In this document: positions 1 to 7,922 of the stretch, piece after piece
Numbering within the stretch: the first letter of the stretch is position 1
How the letters are laid out: each line of letters starts with the position of its first letter
From: a bacterium
GTDB lineage: Bacteria; Desulfobacterota; Desulfobulbia; Desulfobulbales; Desulfobulbaceae
Reading direction: 5' to 3'
DNA length: 45,955 nucleotides
NCBI GenBank assembly: GCA_030538155.1
Contig: JAUNUN010000021.1
Span: forward strand, 1 to 45,955
Translations under genes and position numbers: made by a program
Notes under the pieces: generated by a model
What the model was told of the DNA's origin: nothing
The model's database searches: none
The model's input: the letters and a program-made list of their open reading frames with translations, nothing else

Positions 1-333
1 GTACGGACTTCAGACATGGCGGCAGAAGGGGATGCAGTTCAGTGGGAAAGCCTGCTATGGGCAAACAAAATTGGGCAGACCAAGATAAGCAGACGAAAAC
101 AATCATACGAAGCCGGCCGTGCACGGGCCAAGTGGAAAATTTCTGTAGATTCCCGGCCTGATCATAGGCAGAAAGCCTGCAGGTGAAAACCTATGGGAAA
201 TTCCCGCTTTAACGCAGCAGCAACCTTCTTCCAATCTGAAAAAAATAGAATTCTGACCAGAAGCAAACACCCGCTCGCTACCTTGGCGACATCTTGCAGT
301 TCCACAGCGGAGATGAACCACAGAGGAGGATGT
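1..333. other. left-edge stretch, no assignable gene
   Basis: On the plus strand, frame 1 is open from the window edge to a TGA at 184-186 (61 codons). It could be the 3' end of a gene cut by the edge, but I recognise nothing in it. The rest is leader of the phosphoesterase gene that starts at 334. Its ribosome binding site (AGAGGAGGA) is at 322-330. Confidence 0.3.
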
Positions 334-1146
334 ATGCCGCTTCAATTCCGATCCATCTGGATTTCCGACCTGCATCTGGGCACGAAAAACCTGCAGAGCG
401 AGCAGTTGCTCGATTTTCTGCAAAAAACCGAATCCGAATATCTGTATCTGGTCGGTGATATCCTGGATCTGCTCCAGGCCAGAAGAAGCTGGTACTGGCC
501 CAAAATCAACGACCGCATTGTGCAAACCGTGCTCGATAAGGCCAAAAACGGCACCAAGGTGGTCTATATCCCAGGCAACCATGACCACGTTTTGCGCCGC
601 TTTGACGGCATGGTCTTCAACAACGTGCGCATCAGCAACCGCGCCGTGCACGAAACCGCAGACGGCCGCCGTTATCTGGTCATCCATGGGGACAAGTTCG
701 ACCCGGTGGTGCAAAACAGCCCTTGGCTGGCCACCATCGGCAGTATGCTCTACAACCTTGCCCTTACCATGAACCGCTTCTGCAACCTTGGCCGCCGCCG
801 CATGGGTTATGAGTATCGTTCGGTTTCATCCTGGCTCAAGCATCAGGTCAAGATCGCGGTCAACTACATGGGTCGTTTTGAGGAAGTAGTGGCCCAGGAA
901 GGCATTGCCAACCAGGTCGACGGTCTCATTTGCGGCCATATCCACCGCGCCGGCATTCGGGAAATAGGCAAGGTGCTGTACAGCAACAGCGGCGACTGGG
1001 TGGAGAGTTGCACCGCTCTTGCCGAAAACCACAACGGCAGCCTGGGTCTTGTGCAATGGCCGGATCAGCGCGGCCTCACTTCTCCTGCAGCCAACAGTGT
1101 CTATGAAGATATGTATCGTGACCGATGCCTGGCATCCACAAATTAA
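334..1146 (+). CDS. LpxH-like UDP-2,3-diacylglucosamine diphosphatase / metallophosphoesterase
   Basis: Calcineurin-like metallophosphoesterase of 270 aa. In order it carries the metal-binding blocks SDLHLG, GDILDL, GNHD, HGDKFD and GHIH, the signature of the LpxH/YbbF family. That family hydrolyses UDP-2,3-diacylglucosamine to lipid X at the inner face of the cytoplasmic membrane during lipid A synthesis. The start at 334 is chosen because AGAGGAGGA lies 4 nt upstream and the SDLHLG strand follows at once; the frame is open further upstream (ATG at 193), but that part has no family similarity. The next gene starts inside its 3' end (44-bp overlap), so the two are probably co-translated. The protein is longer than E. 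coli LpxH (about 240 aa). A related longer phosphoesterase often sits beside a GT4 glycosyltransferase, so another sugar-nucleotide or lipid phosphate substrate is possible. Confidence 0.8.
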   Translation: MPLQFRSIWISDLHLGTKNLQSEQLLDFLQKTESEYLYLVGDILDLLQARRSWYWPKINDRIVQTVLDKAKNGTKVVYIPGNHDHVLRRFDGMVFNNVRISNRAVHETADGRRYLVIHGDKFDPVVQNSPWLATIGSMLYNLALTMNRFCNLGRRRMGYEYRSVSSWLKHQVKIAVNYMGRFEEVVAQEGIANQVDGLICGHIHRAGIREIGKVLYSNSGDWVESCTALAENHNGSLGLVQWPDQRGLTSPAANSVYEDMYRDRCLASTN

Positions 1147-2104
1147 CGGCGTAGTCACTACCTTAAGCCGCACCGCGGAAACGCTCCGCACATGGGGTCA
1201 TGAGGTCTTGCTCATCACGCCGGAGCGTTTTGCCACTCTGCCCTGTCCAACCTATCCCGAGATACGGCTCTCTCTGGTGTCACCCGCCACCATAGAGCAC
1301 ATGCTCTCCGAGTTTGCGCCCGAAGCGGTGCATATCGCCACCGAAGGCCCACTAGGATGGTGTGCCCGCAGTGCCTGCAAGCGCATGGCACTCGCCTTCA
1401 CCACTTCCTACCACACCCGCTTTCCCGAATATGTGCGCATGCGCGCGCCTGTGCCCATGAAGATGAGCTACTCGCTCATGCGGGGTTTTCACGGCGCGGC
1501 CCGCCGCACCATGGCTGCGCCCACTATTTTGGATGAACTGGAGGCCAGGGATTTCAACCACCTGGTGCCCTGGTCGCGCGGCGTGGATACCACCTTGTTC
1601 CGGCCCAGGGAGCGAAAGGAGCGGGAGCAACCGGTTTTTCTCTACATGGGCCGGGTGGCCATGGAAAAAAATCTGCCCGCCTTTCTGGATCTGGATCTGC
1701 CCGGCGAAAAGCGGGTCATCGGCGGTGGGCCGGCACTTGCAACCCTTAAGGCGACCTATCCCGAGGTCTCTTTCACCGGCCCGAAAACCGGGGAAGATTT
1801 GGCCGGTGCCCTTGCCGAGGCGGATGTCTTTGTTTTCCCGAGCCTGACCGATACCTTTGGTGTGGTGCTGCTTGAGGCCATGGCTTCAGGCGTGCCGGTG
1901 GCGGCCTTTCCGGTGACCGGGCCGAAATATATTGTGCAGGAAGGGGTAAACGGCTGCCTGGACAGTGACCTGCGCAGTGCGGCCCTGCGAGCGCTTAAGG
2001 TGAGCCGCAAGAGCTGCCGCGCCTTTGCCGGCGAGTATTCCTGGACAAGTTGTACCCGGCAGTTTGTAACGAACCTTGCCCCGACACGCAGGCTTGCGCA
2101 CTGA
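1103..2104 (+). CDS. GT4-family glycosyltransferase
   Basis: GT-B fold glycosyltransferase of 333 aa. The N-terminus MKICIVTDAW..INGVVTTL is the family-4 acceptor-domain start. HIATEGPLG, SRGVDTTLF and YMGRVAMEKNL mark the linker and donor domain. The C-terminal block VFVFPSLTDTFGVVLLEAMASG holds the conserved E-x7-E type nucleotide-sugar site. Relatives include mannosyl- and digalactosyl-transferases that act on lipids at the membrane. The ATG at 1103 lies within the preceding phosphoesterase gene, and the match to the family N-terminus decides this start. Translational coupling with a lipid-type phosphoesterase suggests glycolipid or LPS-related modification. Donor and acceptor cannot be read from sequence. 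The short palindromic repeat directly after the stop may act as the 3' end of the transcript. Confidence 0.85.
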   Translation: MKICIVTDAWHPQINGVVTTLSRTAETLRTWGHEVLLITPERFATLPCPTYPEIRLSLVSPATIEHMLSEFAPEAVHIATEGPLGWCARSACKRMALAFTTSYHTRFPEYVRMRAPVPMKMSYSLMRGFHGAARRTMAAPTILDELEARDFNHLVPWSRGVDTTLFRPRERKEREQPVFLYMGRVAMEKNLPAFLDLDLPGEKRVIGGGPALATLKATYPEVSFTGPKTGEDLAGALAEADVFVFPSLTDTFGVVLLEAMASGVPVAAFPVTGPKYIVQEGVNGCLDSDLRSAALRALKVSRKSCRAFAGEYSWTSCTRQFVTNLAPTRRLAH

Positions 2105-2122
2105 TTCTCGTACTGATTACAT

Positions 2123-2163
2123 TTCCATATCAAAGCCGACACGAATAGGGCTTTGATATGGAA
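2123..2163. repeat. short copy of the dispersed palindromic repeat (minimal form)
   Basis: A perfect 15-bp inverted repeat, TTCCATATCAAAGCC at 2123-2137 and its complement at 2149-2163, flanks an 11-nt loop. It is followed by ACGGAAT, the same right end as the longer copies at 8919-9036 and 11322-11446. It is therefore the outer arms of that element without the interior. It lies between two convergent genes and touches the stop codon at 2169-2171. It could serve as a bidirectional transcript end, although no U-run follows on either strand. Confidence 0.85.
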
Positions 2164-2168
2164 CGGAA

Positions 2169-2873
2169 TTATTGTGGCTGCAGGTCTATCACGGTCTCAT
2201 CCGTACCCGGCGGCCCGTTCACCCCTTGGTAGCGCAGAAAGGCCTGATCCGCATCTCTGAACCAGTAGGAAGCCTCCCAAAAGGCGGCCATCAAACTGTC
2301 GAGCTTGATGCGCACCCGCCGTGCCGCCACTGCTTTACCGTCTGCCTCCACCTGCTCCTTGCCTGCAAGTTCAGCCCGCATAGCCAAAAGTTCCAGCTTA
2401 TCGGAACGTAAAAACCAAAATTCCGTCTTGGCCCGTTCAAGGGCCACCATGCGGCTGAGGGCAAAGGAGAGCGACTGGAACCAGGGTTTGTTGCCAAGCG
2501 GCAGTTGCTTGTCAACCACCTTTCCCTGCAAGATTCCCTGTATGTGGAGCTTGTCTGCTTTGCGCTCTGCACGCAACCTGGTGTTTGGCGGTGCCGCCAT
2601 GGTCCAGCTCAGGGTTGCGCCGTCGGGCGTACAGAGGTTGGTGAAGGTGGCATCCGGTTCCTCCACGGTGATGAGCACATTTTCTCCCTGTGCTTCCCGT
2701 TTCCAGGTGTAGATATGCGCGGCCTTGCCGGTCTGCTCGCGGTAGCGCAGTATTTTCGTCTGTTGGCCGCTTTCCTGTTTTGCCGGGCTTGCTGCGGGCA
2801 TGCCGAGACCAAGACTAATTGCCGTCACTGCCGCCAGAGAGAAGGCACGGGCAAAAAAAAGATGTCTATTCAT
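2169..2873 (-). CDS. secreted hypothetical protein
   Basis: A 234-aa protein that I do not recognise. Residues about 1-30 form a signal peptide (MNRHLFFARAF, then a hydrophobic core, then a cleavage-like ASPA). The mature part is mixed-charge and Trp-containing with no metal or nucleotide motif. It looks beta-rich (alternating segments such as ENVLITVEE and RRVRIKLDS) and is probably a periplasmic protein. The start overlaps the PhoH-family stop by ATGA, so the two genes are translationally coupled on one minus-strand transcript. The link to PhoH is positional only. Confidence 0.7.
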   Translation of the reverse strand: MNRHLFFARAFSLAAVTAISLGLGMPAASPAKQESGQQTKILRYREQTGKAAHIYTWKREAQGENVLITVEEPDATFTNLCTPDGATLSWTMAAPPNTRLRAERKADKLHIQGILQGKVVDKQLPLGNKPWFQSLSFALSRMVALERAKTEFWFLRSDKLELLAMRAELAGKEQVEADGKAVAARRVRIKLDSLMAAFWEASYWFRDADQAFLRYQGVNGPPGTDETVIDLQPQ

Positions 2874-4213
2874 AGGAGTTCACTTGCCAGCATGGCGAGT
2901 TCGGAGCGCTCGCCTTTTTCCAGGTTGACATGGGAGTAGAGCCGCTGGCCCTGCATCTTTTCGATGAGATAGCTCAGCCCGTTGGATAGGGTGTCTAGGT
3001 AGGGGTGGTCGATCTGGTAGATATCGCCGGTAAAGACCACCTTGGTCTGTTCGCCTGCCCTGGTGATGATGGTTTTCACCTCGTGGGGGGTTAGGTTCTG
3101 GGCCTCATCCACGATGATGAACATCTTAACCAGGCTGCGGCCACGGATATAGGCAAGCGGTTCGATGATCAGTTTTTTTTCATCCAGCAACCTGGCAAGG
3201 AGCTGGCTCATTTCGCTTTGCTCCGGGAACTGATTGCGGATTACCGCCAGATTATCATAGAGCGGCTGCATATAGGGACTGATTTTTGAAGCAATATCAC
3301 CGGGCAGGTAGCCGATGTCCTTGTTGGAAAGCGGTACGATCGGCCGGGCCAGCATGATCTGCCGGTATTGCGAACGCTGCTCAAGGGCAGCGGCCAGGGC
3401 CAAGAGAGTCTTGCCGGTACCGGCCTTGCCGGAAAGGCTGACCAGGGGCGCGTCCTGATTTAAGAGCGCATGCACCGCAAAGCTCTGCTCAGCATTGCGC
3501 GAACTGATGCCGTAGACCGTGCTCCGCTCGACCTTTTCAAGCAAGCCGCTTTGGGGCGAGTGAAAGGCCAGCACTGATTGCTTGCCGTTGCGGATAATAA
3601 GGTACTCATTGGGCCGCAGCGGTGTTTCAAGGTCCAGATCCTGGGCGCAGACACTGCTTGCGTCCGTATGCAGCGCATCGATCAGGTGGGGAGCGGCCGC
3701 TTCAAGCAGGCGGCAACCGGTGTAGAGCTTGCCCACATCCTTAACGTGATCAGTGGTGTAATCCTCCGCCATCAGACCGGCTGCCTTGGCCTTCATACGC
3801 AGGTTCACATCCTTGCTCACCAGGATGTAGCGGCGCTTCGGGTCTGCCTTGGCCAGACAGTAGCCGATATTGAGAATTTGGTGATCGGGTTTGCCTGCAG
3901 CCGGGAAGTGCTGGCGCAGGTCTTCGTGCAGGGCTTGTTCCAGCTTGATGACCACCTTGCCCTTGTCGGGGCCGATCTGCACACCGCCGTTGAAGAGTTT
4001 GTTGGCGCTTAAGGCATCGAGATTGCGTACAAATTCCCGGGCGTGATAGTTGAGGGCCAGGTTTCCTTTTTTGAAGTGATCCAGCTCCTCGATCACTGTA
4101 ATGGGGATGACAATGTCGTGTTCGGCAAAATTCTTGAGGCAGGCTGAGTCATGCAGGATGACGTTGGTATCCAGAATAAAGGTTTTGGGCACGGTTACGG
4201 TTGCAGAAGGCAT
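2870..4213 (-). CDS. PhoH-family protein with N-terminal PIN domain (PhoH2/YlaK-type)
   Basis: A 447-aa fusion. The N-terminal PIN nuclease domain (residues about 9-140) has FILDTNVILHD, the acidic pair VIEELD and the later SKDVNLR aspartate. The C-terminal PhoH ATPase has Walker A GKAGTGKT near residue 265 and Walker B IIVDEAQN near residue 365, followed by TGDIYQID. PIN-PhoH proteins of this layout are known as RNA helicase/ribonucleases of the toxin-related PhoH2 type. The length and all active-site blocks are normal, so it should be functional. It is divergent from the gene at 4556, and the downstream secreted protein overlaps its stop. Confidence 0.9.
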   Translation of the reverse strand: MPSATVTVPKTFILDTNVILHDSACLKNFAEHDIVIPITVIEELDHFKKGNLALNYHAREFVRNLDALSANKLFNGGVQIGPDKGKVVIKLEQALHEDLRQHFPAAGKPDHQILNIGYCLAKADPKRRYILVSKDVNLRMKAKAAGLMAEDYTTDHVKDVGKLYTGCRLLEAAAPHLIDALHTDASSVCAQDLDLETPLRPNEYLIIRNGKQSVLAFHSPQSGLLEKVERSTVYGISSRNAEQSFAVHALLNQDAPLVSLSGKAGTGKTLLALAAALEQRSQYRQIMLARPIVPLSNKDIGYLPGDIASKISPYMQPLYDNLAVIRNQFPEQSEMSQLLARLLDEKKLIIEPLAYIRGRSLVKMFIIVDEAQNLTPHEVKTIITRAGEQTKVVFTGDIYQIDHPYLDTLSNGLSYLIEKMQGQRLYSHVNLEKGERSELAMLASELL

Positions 4214-4555
4214 GGAGTTCTTGTCAGAGGGGTAGGAAGCACAGCCACAGAAATGCGGCCGGCGTCATTTCTCAACTCAGATTGTGCAACTATCAGACGT
4301 ATTGATTCAGGATGGGTGAGTTTTTGGTCAGGATTGTGCAAGCGCCCCGCCTGTGCCGCTGTACCGTCCTTTTTGCCTTTACCTGAATGTTTTTTAACTA
4401 TCACCGCATTGTTCCAATCATAACATGGATCTAACCCGGCTGTAACCGCTTTTGTGTAGACAGAGGCCGCAGGGCTGCATTGGCCGCCGAAGCAGGCGCG
4501 TAATGTATTTTGCCTTGCCGCAATTGTACACGATCCTCTTTCTTCAGGAACAGCC
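4214..4555. other. divergent intergenic region, no gene
   Basis: A 342-bp spacer between the divergent PhoH-type and EEP-like genes; it must hold both promoters. I see T-rich patches near 4365-4405 but no hexamer pair good enough to call and no hairpin. A minus-strand open frame that crosses it (4195-4566) has no ribosome site and overlaps the start of the PhoH gene, so it is not taken as a gene. Confidence 0.5.
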
Positions 4556-5392
4556 ATGATCCGCATCGCTACCCTCTGTCAAACACATTTTCCGCTCTCT
4601 CAGCAGCAAGCGCTGCACAGCCGGAATACGCCGGCACCACTGGACATCCTCTGCTGCCGGATCCGGCATGAGGAGGATCAAGACGGTCAGCACTCAGTGC
4701 GCAATTTGGCCGCCTCCTTGCAGATGGCCTGCAGTTCCACCCTGATTGCCGGCCCTGATAGCAATCGGCCCAGCCAACAAGGTCGCCAGGGCCGGAGCGT
4801 GCTCTCCATTTTAACCGGCAAGGGCGTGTGGGTGCTCAACAGCGGCAGCATTACAGTCGATGTTGCGGTCGAATTGGGTCCGCAGACAAAAGAGCGGGTT
4901 CAGTTTGCCCTGGTTCGTAAAGGAGCTGCCGCCGTGCTGGTGCTGCATCTGCACCATGATGGTCCACGCCGGGAACGCCAGGCCCTGGTGCGCGCCCTCT
5001 TTGACCATCAGCTCCTTAAGGAGCGGCAGTATCGCGCGGTGATTCTGTGCAGCCGACGCCACCTGCGCCTGTCGCGCACTGAAGCGGCCCAGTTGATGAC
5101 CGGTACCGGTTTCATGCTGCACAGCAATCTAAAACATGAACTGCGTGGGGCCGGAGCGATGATGCTCTGCGTGGCCCGGGAGTACGGATTGGCCGGGGTG
5201 GAACTTGATAGCCGGGAAAGCGCTCTGTTGCTCTCTGCAGAAGGAGACGCGGAGACTGGTCTACCTGCCCTGGTTTGCGCCGTTCAGGTGCAGGCTGCCA
5301 GCCGAAAACCAGGCAGAAAACCGCATTATCCCCTTTCCTTTGCCGAACAGTGGGCCGGCTACAAGGAGCATTTCCGCCCGACTGCCCTGTAA
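4556..5392 (+). CDS. hypothetical protein, distant EEP (endonuclease/exonuclease/phosphatase)-like fold
   Basis: A 278-aa protein, poorly recognised. Block order is reminiscent of the EEP superfamily: an N-terminal MIRIATL strand, then DILCCRIRHEEDQDG about residue 30, a mid block ALVRKGAAAVLVLHLHHDG, then RALFDHQL and AVILCSRR. The catalytic signatures of active EEP enzymes (N-E in the second strand, D-x-N, and terminal S-D-H) are not visible where expected. If the relationship is real, the protein is probably non-catalytic. The ATG at 4556 has AGGA 6 nt upstream. It precedes the acyltransferase gene by 78 bp on the same strand and may share its transcript. Confidence 0.45.
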   Translation: MIRIATLCQTHFPLSQQQALHSRNTPAPLDILCCRIRHEEDQDGQHSVRNLAASLQMACSSTLIAGPDSNRPSQQGRQGRSVLSILTGKGVWVLNSGSITVDVAVELGPQTKERVQFALVRKGAAAVLVLHLHHDGPRRERQALVRALFDHQLLKERQYRAVILCSRRHLRLSRTEAAQLMTGTGFMLHSNLKHELRGAGAMMLCVAREYGLAGVELDSRESALLLSAEGDAETGLPALVCAVQVQAASRKPGRKPHYPLSFAEQWAGYKEHFRPTAL

Positions 5393-5470
5393 GTAAGGCA
5401 AAGACCATGGTGCACAGCGCTCTTCCGGCCCTGTTTCACTGCTCTTGTACCATCACCATTCTTTTTCACC

Positions 5471-7198
5471 ATGTTTACCACCGAAGATTTGCTGCACCAG
5501 TACTACCCGAGACTGAATTCCAGGCCCCTGCTGGGCCCGCCTGCGCGCAGCCTGCTGCGACGGCTGTTGCGAGAACAGCGCTTTGCCGATTTCACCAGCC
5601 GGCACCCCGGCCTTACAGGCATGGACTTTGTCGAGCAGGTCTTGGAGAGCTTTCACTTTTCCTATGCGGTCACCGAGCGGGAGCGGGAAAATATCCCGGT
5701 AAGCGGCCGTTTGGTGATCGTGGCCAACCATCCCATCGGCACCCTCGATGGTCTGGCCCTCCTGAAGCTGGTGCATGATGTCCGCCCGGATGTGCGCATT
5801 GTGGCAAACGATGTCCTGGCTTCGGTGCAGGCCTTGCAGCCCTGCCTCCTGCCGGTGCGAACCCTTGGCGGCAGCAGCGCAAAGCAGCAGATTGCCCGCA
5901 TTGAAGAGGCGCTGCGCCGCGAGGAGGCGGTGATCTTTTTCCCGTCCGGGGTGGTTTCTCGACTGGGCGCACGCGGCATCCGCGATGGTAGGTGGCAAAA
6001 GGGATTTCTCCGCCTGGCGGTGAAGACCCGTGCCCCCATCCTGCCCATCCATATCCGGGCGCGCAACTCAATGCTCTTTTATCTGGCTTCAGTGCTGGCC
6101 CGACCGCTCTCCACCCTGATGCTGGCGGGCGAAATGTTCCATCACCGCAAAAAGCCGGTACAGATGACCATTGGTGGGCTCATCCCCTTTGCCTCCTACG
6201 ATGCCCTCTCCATACGGGAAAAGGACAAGCTGGCCCTGTTCCGGCGGCATCTGTACCGGATCGGAGCACACAAGGGGCCGGTGTTTCATACCGAAACAGC
6301 CATTGCCCGGCCCGAGCGGCGGGTCTTGCTCCACAAGGCCGTCCGCCAGGGCGAACTGCTGGGCCGCACCCCGGACGGCATGGAAATCTACCTGTTTCAT
6401 GACGGCAGCAACGAAGTCCTGTTCCGGGAGATAGCCCGTTTGCGCGAACTTACCTTCCGTTTGGTGGGGGAGGGGTCGGGCAAGCGCCGCGACCGGGACC
6501 AGTTCGATCACTACTACCAGCACCTGGTGCTGTGGTCGCCGGAAGACCTAGAAGTGGTCGGCGCGTACCGTTTCGCCGACAGTTCCGAGGTCATTGCCGC
6601 AAAAGGGCTCGAAGGTCTGTACAGCCACAGCCTCTTTGCCCTGGATACTGCAACTTGTCCGTTTTTGCAGCAGGGCTTGGAGCTTGGCCGCAGCTTTGTG
6701 CAGCAGCGCTATTGGGGCAAGCGCAGCCTGGATTATCTCTGGTTCGGCATTGGTGCGTTTTTACGGCGCAACCCGCAATACCGCTTCCTTTTCGGCCCGG
6801 TGAGCATCAGCAATGCCATGCCGCGCACGGCCAAGGAACTCCTGATCCTTTTCTACCGGCTCTATTTTTCAAGGCCGGAAACACACTCCTGCTCGCGCAA
6901 CCCCTTTTGCTTTTCGCTCTCTGCCCAGGAACTGGCTACCTCCTTTTCAGGGCAGGACTATCGTGCCGATTTTACCACCCTCAAGTCGATGCTGGCCGCC
7001 ATGGGCGTTTCGGTACCCACCCTGTACAAACAGTACACCGAGCTGTGCGGGCCGGGCGGGGTTTACTTTCTTGATTTCAACGTGGATCCCGCCTTTTCCG
7101 GTTGTATTGACGGTTTGGTGGTGGTGGATATCGGCCTGCTTAAGCCGCAGAAACGCAAGCGCTATATTGAGCTGAACGAGGTAACTCTAAGTGTTTAG
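5471..7198 (+). CDS. bifunctional acyltransferase, OlsF-like (PlsC domain + GNAT/OlsB-like domain)
   Basis: A 575-aa protein with two acyltransferase parts. The N-terminal half (about 60-280) is a PlsC/lysophospholipid acyltransferase with the H-x4-D motif in NHPIGTLDG, a following FPSGVVSR block and PILPIHIRARNS. The C-terminal half (about 285-575) matches the hemolysin/OlsB-type GNAT domain: EIARLRELTFR, HLVLWSP, VVGAYRFA, DYLWFGIGAFLRRNPQYRFLFGPVSIS. This order and length are those of OlsF, which makes ornithine lipids by N-acylation of ornithine followed by O-acylation. The product is therefore probably an aminolipid of the inner or outer membrane. No clear ribosome site precedes the ATG at 5471, so the true start may differ slightly. 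The alternative is two acyltransferases fused for another amino-acid lipid. Confidence 0.7.
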   Translation: MFTTEDLLHQYYPRLNSRPLLGPPARSLLRRLLREQRFADFTSRHPGLTGMDFVEQVLESFHFSYAVTERERENIPVSGRLVIVANHPIGTLDGLALLKLVHDVRPDVRIVANDVLASVQALQPCLLPVRTLGGSSAKQQIARIEEALRREEAVIFFPSGVVSRLGARGIRDGRWQKGFLRLAVKTRAPILPIHIRARNSMLFYLASVLARPLSTLMLAGEMFHHRKKPVQMTIGGLIPFASYDALSIREKDKLALFRRHLYRIGAHKGPVFHTETAIARPERRVLLHKAVRQGELLGRTPDGMEIYLFHDGSNEVLFREIARLRELTFRLVGEGSGKRRDRDQFDHYYQHLVLWSPEDLEVVGAYRFADSSEVIAAKGLEGLYSHSLFALDTATCPFLQQGLELGRSFVQQRYWGKRSLDYLWFGIGAFLRRNPQYRFLFGPVSISNAMPRTAKELLILFYRLYFSRPETHSCSRNPFCFSLSAQELATSFSGQDYRADFTTLKSMLAAMGVSVPTLYKQYTELCGPGGVYFLDFNVDPAFSGCIDGLVVVDIGLLKPQKRKRYIELNEVTLSV

Positions 7199-7279
7199 CC
7201 GGAATATCAGATACTTTTTACGACCTGCTGCACATTGGTGCCGGCAGCAGGGCAGGAAAAGATCTGGGGGAAATACTGC

Positions 7280-7308
7280 TTGACGCAGCCGGTAAAAGAG
7301 ATTTCACT
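7280..7308 (+). promoter_or_regulatory. candidate sigma-70-type promoter for the riboswitch transcript
   Basis: TTGACG at 7280-7285 is a good -35 box. With a 17-bp spacer the -10 position (7303-7308) reads TTCACT, which is weak. It would place the transcript start just before the riboswitch P1 stem at 7318, which is the main reason to note it. Confidence 0.35.
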
Positions 7309-7317
7309 AGACGAACA

Positions 7318-7470
7318 GTTCAGGTTCCATACAGGAATAAAAGGGAACTCCGTGCAAATCGGAGACGGGCCCGCCGCTGTAACCGGGGACAAACGCCGCT
7401 TCATGCCACTGATGGATATCGGGAAGGCGCGGCGCACGGATGATCCGGGAGTCAGAAGACCTACCTGAAC
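7318..7470 (+). promoter_or_regulatory. cobalamin (B12) riboswitch
   Basis: The conserved pieces occur in order: AAAAGGGAA about 7339-7347, the GTGCAAATC stretch, ACGGGCCCGCCGCTGTAA (7365-7382), GCCACTG about 7404-7410, GGGAAGGCG about 7421-7429, and the strongly conserved AGTCAGAAGACC about 7450-7461. The closing stem is GTTCAGGT (7318-7325) with ACCTGAAC (7463-7470). A strong intrinsic terminator follows at 7535-7568, so this is a transcription-terminating off-switch: adenosylcobalamin binding should end the transcript before cbiK. The target gene is the periplasmic chelatase at 7923. Confidence 0.95.
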
Positions 7471-7534
7471 ACCTGCATAGCGCTTCCCCGTGGACAAGGG
7501 ATGCGACCCTTCGAGACGCGGATAAACCAGGGCA

Positions 7535-7568
7535 TCCCCGGATCATTTAATTGATCCGGGGATTTTTT
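7535..7568 (+). terminator. riboswitch-controlled intrinsic terminator
   Basis: A perfect 11-bp stem (TCCCCGGATCA at 7535-7545 with its complement at 7552-7562), loop TTTAAT, then six T at 7563-7568. It lies 65 nt after the riboswitch, the usual place for the expression platform. Confidence 0.93.
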
Positions 7569-7910
7569 GTTGCTGGGCGCTGTGCGCAGGCAGTCCATCA
7601 CTTAAGCGACACTGTACAGCCGCATACCTTGCCATGTCGGTATGTTGTGGAGGGGCCGTTTGCCGGCGGCCCTTCTACAGGCTCCTGTATGGGCAACAGA
7701 CGGTTCAGGCCCAATATTCCTGAACCAAGCTTACTGACGCATCTGCCGAACGCCCTCGGTATTTCTTCGGGCAAGCCGGTAATCTGTGCTGAGCCGCTTG
7801 CCGCGACGCTGCAGTTGATAGGGCTGTTTTTGGCGTACTGTACTGTTCGGGACAAACAGGGACTCCCGGATCAACCCACCCTTGGCCGGTCGTATGCCGA
7901 CCAGTAGCAG
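7569..7910 (+). other. long untranslated leader between riboswitch terminator and cbiK
   Basis: About 340 nt without a supported gene. It contains several hairpins: GCATACC...GGTATG about 7621-7643, a GGGGCCG/CGGCCC stem about 7652-7674, and a perfect 8-bp stem GGTTCAGG (7702-7709) with CCTGAACC (7719-7726). The last stem repeats the 7-mers of the riboswitch P1 helix. An open frame covering 7551-7907 has no ribosome site and no recognisable product. The length is unusual for a riboswitch leader. Confidence 0.5.
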
Positions 7911-7922
7911 AAGGAGCATGTC

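Noticed and set aside
289..303. TTGGCGACATCTTGC-like sigma-54 element before the LpxH-like gene
   Set aside because: Only 9 bp separate GG and GC; sigma-54 promoters need 10.
103..714. 203-codon minus-strand frame at the left end
   Set aside because: It overlaps the LpxH-like gene, whose motifs are clear, and has no recognisable product.
4195..4566. 123-codon minus-strand frame between the divergent genes
   Set aside because: No ribosome site, low-quality composition, overlaps the start of the PhoH-family gene and the promoter region.
7551..7907. 118-codon plus-strand frame in the cbiK leader
   Set aside because: It begins inside the terminator hairpin, lacks a ribosome site and gives no recognisable protein.
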